DNA of 64,000 bases from Microbispora rosea subsp. aerata (GTDB lineage: Bacteria > Actinomycetota > Actinomycetes > Streptosporangiales > Streptosporangiaceae): the NCBI RefSeq assembly GCF_014647835.1, contig NZ_BMPY01000027.1:1-64000 (forward strand). The letters are read 5' to 3'. This document shows, in pieces, positions 60,052 to 64,000 of the stretch; positions within the stretch are counted from its first letter, which is position 1, and each line of letters begins with the position of its first letter. The notes beneath the pieces were generated by a model that worked only from the letters and a program-made list of their open reading frames with translations, made no database searches and was not told where the DNA came from. Position numbers and translations under genes: made by a program.

Positions 60052-60892
60052 ATGCCCGCCGTAACCGCCGACACGCTGACGTTGCCGCGCGTCGCCGTAC
60101 CAGACCCGGCGGTCGCCGCTCCGCGACCCGTGCGGTCGGTGACGAGTGCCGCATTCCGCGCTGGACCCGTTCATCCACATCGACGGCGTCTTCGAGCACC
60201 AGGACTCCAACGGCGGCGGCGGCACGATCACCAACGGCGACACCCAGTGGATGACCGCCGGGTCGGGTCTGCTGCACATCGAGAAGCCGCCGGAGCACCT
60301 GGTGATCTCCGGCGGCTTGTTCCACGGCATCCAGCTGTGGGTCAACCTGCCCCGCGCGCACAAGTTCCACCCGCCGCGCTACCAGGACATCCGGGGGCGC
60401 GAGGCGGCGCTGCTCGCCTCGGCCGACGGCGGCGCGCTGCTTCGGGTGATCGCCGGTGAGCTGGCCGGGCACGAGGGGCCGGGCATCACGTTCACCCCGA
60501 TCACGATGGTGCACGCGACGGTGAGCCCCGGCGCCCGGCTCGGTCTGCCCTGGAACCCCGCGTACAACGCCCTCGCCTACGTGCTGGCCGGGCGGGGCAC
60601 CGCCGGCGAGGAGCGGCGGCCGATCCGCGCGGGGCAGCTGGCCGTCTTCGGCCCGGGCGGGTCGCTGACCCTCGCGGCGGACGCCGCCCAGCCGCAGGCC
60701 GAGCCCAACCTGGAGGTGCTGCTGCTCGGCGGGCAGCCGATCCGCGAGCCGGTCGTCCACTACGGCCCGTTCGTGATGAACACCCGCGCCGAGATCATCC
60801 AGGCGCTGGAGGACTACCAGGCCGGCCGGCTCGGCGTCATCCCCGCCGAGCGCGTGCCGCACGCGGACGGACCGGTTCCCGGCGACGCGTGA
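60052..60892 (+). pseudogene. Pirin-family pseudogene with two internal deletions
   Basis: A well-formed start behind AGGAGG encodes a normal pirin N-terminus (LPRVAVPDPAVAAPRPVRSVTSA). The frame then continues into nonsense, while homology resumes from 60161 in the next frame with LDPFIH, jumps straight to IDGVFEHQDSNGGGGTITNGDTQWMTAGSGLLHIEKPPE, and continues to the pirin C-terminus. Two segments are missing: one of about 20 residues, which also shifts the frame near 60150, and one of about 35 residues near 60178, which removed the HPHRGFET block. That block carries metal-ligand histidines, so even a translated product would lack the iron site. The rest is well preserved, which suggests recent decay. 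Confidence 0.85.
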
Positions 60893-60899
60893 GCCCGGA

Positions 60900-60929
60900 G
60901 GGGCCGGCGGCCACTCCGCCGCCGGCCCC
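60900..60929. terminator. Terminator between pirin remnant and binding-protein gene
   Basis: A perfect 12-bp stem GGGGCCGGCGGC with a 6-nt loop between convergent units. Confidence 0.8.
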
Positions 60930-60969
60930 GCCCGGGCACGACGGCCCCCGGACCCGGCTGCGCCCCGGC

Positions 60970-61941
60970 CTACTGCTCGCGGGGCAGGCCGGGCGGGTTG
61001 ACCAGCGATTCCGGGACGGCCTCGGTGGACAGGCCCCAGCGGGCGAGCACCTTGCCGTAGGTGCCGTCCTTGATCAGCGAGTTGATGGCCTCGCTGATCG
61101 GCTTGGCCAGCCCGTTGCCCTTCTGCGTCATGGCGGCGATGAGCCCCTGGAGCGTCGGGCCCGCGCCGGAGAAGGTGCCGACGATCTTCGTGTCCCCGCT
61201 CACCGCGGCGTGGTACGCCAGAGTGGGGTTGGGCCCGAAGTACGCCTGGATGCGGCCGGATTTAAGCGCCAGGTAGGTGTCGGCGGGCTGGCTGTAGTAC
61301 TGGATCTGGACGGGTTTCAGCCCGGCGTCGCGGTTCTGCTTGTCCCAGCCCAGCAGGATCTTCTCCTGGTTGGTGCCGGAGCCGACGGCCACGCTGAGCC
61401 CGGCGACGTCGGCCGGTTTGGTGATCGCGGTGATCGTGCTGTCCTTCGGCACCTCCCACGCGAGCTGGTCCAGGCGGTAGGTGGCGAAGTCGTAGACGTC
61501 CTTGCGCTCCTCCGTCACGGTGATGTTGGAGAAGCCGGCCGCGTACTTGCCGGACCGCACGGCGAGGAACAGGTTCTCCCACGACGTGGGTTCGATGCGC
61601 AGCTTCAGGCCGAGCACGTCGGCGACCAGGGAGGCGATGTCCTCCTCCACGCCGATGGGGGTGACGTTGTCGTCGGCGAGGAACGACAGCGGCGGGTTGA
61701 ACGTGGTGGTGCCGACCAGGAACTCCCCCTTGGCCCGGATCTCGGCGGGCACCTGGGCGGCGATCGACTCCACCTTCGCCGCCCGGATCCGCTTCTGATC
61801 CGGGCTCGTGTTGATCTGCAAGACGCCGGAGGAGGCCGCGGGCGCGGACTCGGTCACGGCGGCCTCGGGGACCGTGCCGCAGGCGACGAGCAGCAGCAGG
61901 GCGGACAGGCCGAGTACGGATAATCGATATGCGGTCGACAT
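60970..61941 (-). CDS. Amino-acid-type ABC substrate-binding lipoprotein (SBP family 3), probably cystine-like
   Basis: 323 residues with a lipobox LLLVACG (Cys21). The family-3 pattern is present: FLVGTTTFNPPLSFLADDNVTPIGVEEDIASLVADVLGLKLRIEPTSWENLFLAVRSGKYAAGFSNITVTEERKDVYDFA, then VAVGSGTNQEKIL and a C-terminal INSLIKDGTYGKVLARWGL. Family 3 binds polar amino acids; the location under the shared sulfur palindrome suggests cystine or a sulfur amino acid. Last gene of a three-gene operon. Ribosome binding site AAGGAAG. Confidence 0.9.
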   Translation of the reverse strand: MSTAYRLSVLGLSALLLLVACGTVPEAAVTESAPAASSGVLQINTSPDQKRIRAAKVESIAAQVPAEIRAKGEFLVGTTTFNPPLSFLADDNVTPIGVEEDIASLVADVLGLKLRIEPTSWENLFLAVRSGKYAAGFSNITVTEERKDVYDFATYRLDQLAWEVPKDSTITAITKPADVAGLSVAVGSGTNQEKILLGWDKQNRDAGLKPVQIQYYSQPADTYLALKSGRIQAYFGPNPTLAYHAAVSGDTKIVGTFSGAGPTLQGLIAAMTQKGNGLAKPISEAINSLIKDGTYGKVLARWGLSTEAVPESLVNPPGLPREQ

Positions 61942-61987
61942 GTGTTCTTCCTTGAGAGTTGAAAGGCGTCCTTGAGGGACGGAAAGG

Positions 61988-62752
61988 TCACAGCACCTTG
62001 CCGAGGAAGGCGCGGGTGCGTTCGTGCCTCGGGTTGTCGAGCACCTCCGAGGGCGGGCCGTGCTCGATGATCCGGCCGGCGTCCATGAAGACCACGGTGT
62101 CGGCCACCTCGCGGGCGAAGCCGATCTCGTGGGTCACCACGATCATGGTGGTGCCGCTGCGGGCCAGGGCTTTCATGACTTCCAGCACCTCGCCCACCAG
62201 CTCGGGGTCGAGCGCCGAGGTGGGCTCGTCGAACAGCACGACCTTGGGCCGCAGCGCCAGGGCCCGGGCGATCGCGACGCGCTGCTGCTGCCCGCCGGAC
62301 AGCTGCCGCGGATAGGCGTCCGCCTTGTCGGCCAGGCCCACCTGTTCCAGCAGCTCGTCCGCGAGCGCCTCGACCTGGTCGCGAGGGCGGCCCTGGGCCG
62401 ACAGCGGCGCCTCGGTCACGTTCTGCCGGACGGTGAGGTGCGGGAACAGGTTGAAGTGCTGGAAGACGAAGCCGATGTTGACGCGCTGGCGCAGGATGTC
62501 GCGTTCCCGCAGCTCGTACAGGCGATTTCCGGACCGGCGGTAGCCGATGAACTCGCCGTCGACGGTGACGTACCCTCGGTCGATCTTCTCCAGGTGGTTG
62601 ATGGTGCGCAGCAGAGTCGACTTGCCCGACCCGGAAGGACCGATGATCACGGTCACCTCTCCGGGCCGGACCTGCAGGTCCACCCCGCGCAGGACCTTCA
62701 GCGGGCCGTAGCTCTTGTGGACGCCCCGCACGTCGACCATGGGCGCGCTCAT
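61988..62752 (-). CDS. Polar amino-acid ABC ATPase (GlnQ/TcyN type)
   Basis: 254 residues: Walker [10 protein letters not shown], signature [15 protein letters not shown], Walker [21 protein letters not shown], and [28 protein letters not shown]. The [21 protein letters not shown] segment is the standard polar-amino-acid form. Its ATG overlaps the permease stop. Confidence 0.93.
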   Translation of the reverse strand: MSAPMVDVRGVHKSYGPLKVLRGVDLQVRPGEVTVIIGPSGSGKSTLLRTINHLEKIDRGYVTVDGEFIGYRRSGNRLYELRERDILRQRVNIGFVFQHFNLFPHLTVRQNVTEAPLSAQGRPRDQVEALADELLEQVGLADKADAYPRQLSGGQQQRVAIARALALRPKVVLFDEPTSALDPELVGEVLEVMKALARSGTTMIVVTHEIGFAREVADTVVFMDAGRIIEHGPPSEVLDNPRHERTRAFLGKVL

Positions 62753-63711
62753 CGCGCCTCACCTCCGCCCTCGGCCGCGCGCCGCCGGGCGGCCAGCCGT
62801 GCGGCGAGGACGCGGCGCAGTCGCTGCACCGGGGTGGGCGGCAGCGCTCTCGCCTGACCTCTCCCGAACCTGCGCTCGACGTAGTACTGCGCGACCGACA
62901 GGACCGTGGTGAGGAGGAGATACCAGATCGCGGCCACCAGCAGCATGGCGATGACCCGGCCGTTGCGGTTGTAGATCACCTGCACCTGGTAGAACAGCTC
63001 GGGCAGCGCCATGACGTAGACGACCGAGGTGCCCTTGACCAGGCCGATGATCTCGTTTCCGGCGGCCGGGACGATCGTCCGCATGGCCTGCGGAAGCTGG
63101 ATCCGGAAGATCTGCCTGGCCCTCGGGATGCCCAGTGCGGCGGCCGCCTCCATCTGGCCCGGGTCCACCGACAGGAAGCCCCCGCGCACGATCTCCGCGG
63201 CGTAGGCCGCCTGGTGCAGCGCCAGGCCGAGCGCGGCGGCCGTCACGGGACCGATCAGGTCCATCGACTCGACGGAGAAGAACGCCGGCCCGAAGGGCAC
63301 CCCGAACGAGATGTACTTGTACAGGGCGGCGAGGTTGTACCAGAACAATAGCTGCAGGATGAGCGGCACCGAGCGGAACAACCACACGTAACCCCAGGCC
63401 ACCGAGGCGAGCAGCGGCACGCGGGACAGCCGCATCAGCGCGAGCACGGTCCCCAGCAGGAAGCCGAGCCCGATGCCGAGCGCGGTCAGCTCGACGGTGA
63501 ACAGCACCGCCTGCACCACCGAGGGGTGGAACAGGTACGCGCCGACGACCGGCCAGTCCCAGGCCGGGTTGGTGATCAGCGCGTTGACGGCCATCGCCAG
63601 CAGCACCAGCACCACGGCCCCGGCGATCCAGCGTCCCGGGTGACGTGCCTTGACGACGGTCAGAGAGCCGGCGGACTCGGCCGGCGCCTCGATCGCGGCG
63701 GGCGCGGTCAT
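62749..63711 (-). CDS. Polar amino-acid ABC permease (HisMQ/TcyM type)
   Basis: 320 residues from the ATG at 63711, preceded by AGCGGAGA; an in-frame ATG at 63813 would add 34 unlikely residues. Membrane core with [103 protein letters not shown]. The tail after the last helix is rich in Arg and Ala. First gene of the operon. Confidence 0.92.
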   Translation of the reverse strand: MTAPAAIEAPAESAGSLTVVKARHPGRWIAGAVVLVLLAMAVNALITNPAWDWPVVGAYLFHPSVVQAVLFTVELTALGIGLGFLLGTVLALMRLSRVPLLASVAWGYVWLFRSVPLILQLLFWYNLAALYKYISFGVPFGPAFFSVESMDLIGPVTAAALGLALHQAAYAAEIVRGGFLSVDPGQMEAAAALGIPRARQIFRIQLPQAMRTIVPAAGNEIIGLVKGTSVVYVMALPELFYQVQVIYNRNGRVIAMLLVAAIWYLLLTTVLSVAQYYVERRFGRGQARALPPTPVQRLRRVLAARLAARRRAAEGGGEAR

Positions 63712-63829
63712 GGTGTCTCCGCTGCGGTAGGGGGTGGACGGACCTTGCTGCGCGTCGTGGATCGGCCCCCGGGCGGGCACGCCCGATCGCGGTGCCGTCC
63801 GACGCGTCTCCATCTTCAGCACAGAAAAG

Positions 63830-63861
63830 GTTATACCGTCAACACCTACTTGTTTAGTAGG
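63830..63861 (-). promoter_or_regulatory. Promoter and shared palindrome CCTAC-N7-GTAGG, site 4
   Basis: The palindrome with perfect arms is at 63845-63861. On the minus strand a TATAAC -10 box (63835-63830) lies downstream without a matching -35, the palindrome occupying that place. It lies between the amino-acid importer and the plus-strand acetyltransferase gene and could serve both. Confidence 0.7.
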
Positions 63862-63907
63862 TTTTTGTCTACGATGCGTCGCAGGCGGACGAGTGACGGG
63901 AGGTCCG

Positions 63908-63958
63908 ATGCCGAAGGCGTATGTGTTCATCCGAGGGTCCCGGGGAGAGCCGAAGTGA
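63908..63958 (+). CDS. Possible 16-codon ORF coupled to the GNAT gene
   Basis: A GGGAGG ribosome binding site precedes an ATG that opens 16 codons (MPKAYVFIRGSRGEPK). Its TGA overlaps the GTG of the next gene as GTGA. The start looks like that of zinc-type alcohol dehydrogenases (MKAYVF), so it may be a remnant, or a small coupling ORF. Confidence 0.3.
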   Translation: MPKAYVFIRGSRGEPK

Positions 63959-64000
63959 GCGACCGCCACCTCCTGGACAACCCCGCGTGGGCGTCGCTGA
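63955..64000 (+). CDS. GNAT-type acetyltransferase, N-terminal fragment at window edge
   Basis: Only 15 codons are visible (SDRHLLDNPAWASL after the GTG). The DNPAWASL start is characteristic of a GNAT acetyltransferase group in actinomycetes (usually continuing LTGPHAHLAE), but the domain itself lies outside the window, so the assignment is tentative. Confidence 0.5.
   Translation, partial: MSDRHLLDNPAWASL

Overview
The window reads as one piece of a high-GC actinomycete chromosome, most likely a Streptosporangiales-type organism. This is inferred from the roughly 70% GC, frequent GTG starts, 4-nt ATGA/GTGA gene overlaps, a PolyRHS-type secreted toxin and F420/LLM-type enzymes; no 16S or other marker gene is present. 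No tRNA, rRNA, CRISPR array, integrase or transposase was found.

Left part (1-7.5 kb): the end of a DUF2075 helicase-like gene, a thiolase, an emfourin-like secreted protein, a VOC protein, a P450 with its ferredoxin, and a LacI regulator facing a wrecked GH42 beta-galactosidase. The GH42 remnant starts directly at a 12-bp operator palindrome and carries two frameshifts.

Secreted locus (7.5-18.3 kb): a DNRLRE/LamG surface protein behind a strong promoter overlapped by a GalR-like palindrome, then a 2120-aa RHS protein whose C-terminal tip carries a HExxH zincin motif, then a small lipoprotein that is the obvious candidate immunity partner.

First peptide-type ABC module (18.3-25.2 kb): six tightly overlapping minus-strand genes (two permeases, two ATPases, lipoprotein, LLM monooxygenase) divergent from a MmyB-type regulator.

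Organosulfur region (25.2-64 kb): a very long minus-strand gene train runs from a leader peptide at 44.38 kb to a terminator at 25.1 kb. It holds an SfnB/DszC-like monooxygenase, four LLM monooxygenases including SsuD, a flavin reductase, two complete peptide-type ABC importers each with a fused double ATPase, and an Eis-like acetyltransferase. A second leader-peptide operon (47.1 to 44.5 kb) encodes another flavin reductase, an SsuE-like FMN reductase and a xi-class GST. Next come sulfite disposal genes: a LanC-like protein with a sulfite oxidase, and divergently a tiny membrane protein with a YeiH-type exporter. A GntR-led operon (58.1 to 51.3 kb) encodes an AprB-like ferredoxin, an SsuABC-like importer whose binding protein ends in a NosL-like domain, and an AprA-like flavoprotein fused to HEAT repeats. 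At the end is an amino-acid (probably cystine-type) ABC importer.

The unifying signal is a 17-bp palindrome, CCTAC-N7-GTAGG, found perfectly or nearly so upstream of four of these transcription units and in degraded form near others. Together with two leader peptides of the actinobacterial RRxxVDxxxVA..C type, it suggests one sulfur-starvation regulon. The logic would be: import organosulfur compounds, cleave the C-S bond with FMNH2 supplied by three reductases, then oxidise or export surplus sulfite. The AprBA-like/HEAT/NosL-like operon is the least explained part and the best candidate for an undescribed system.
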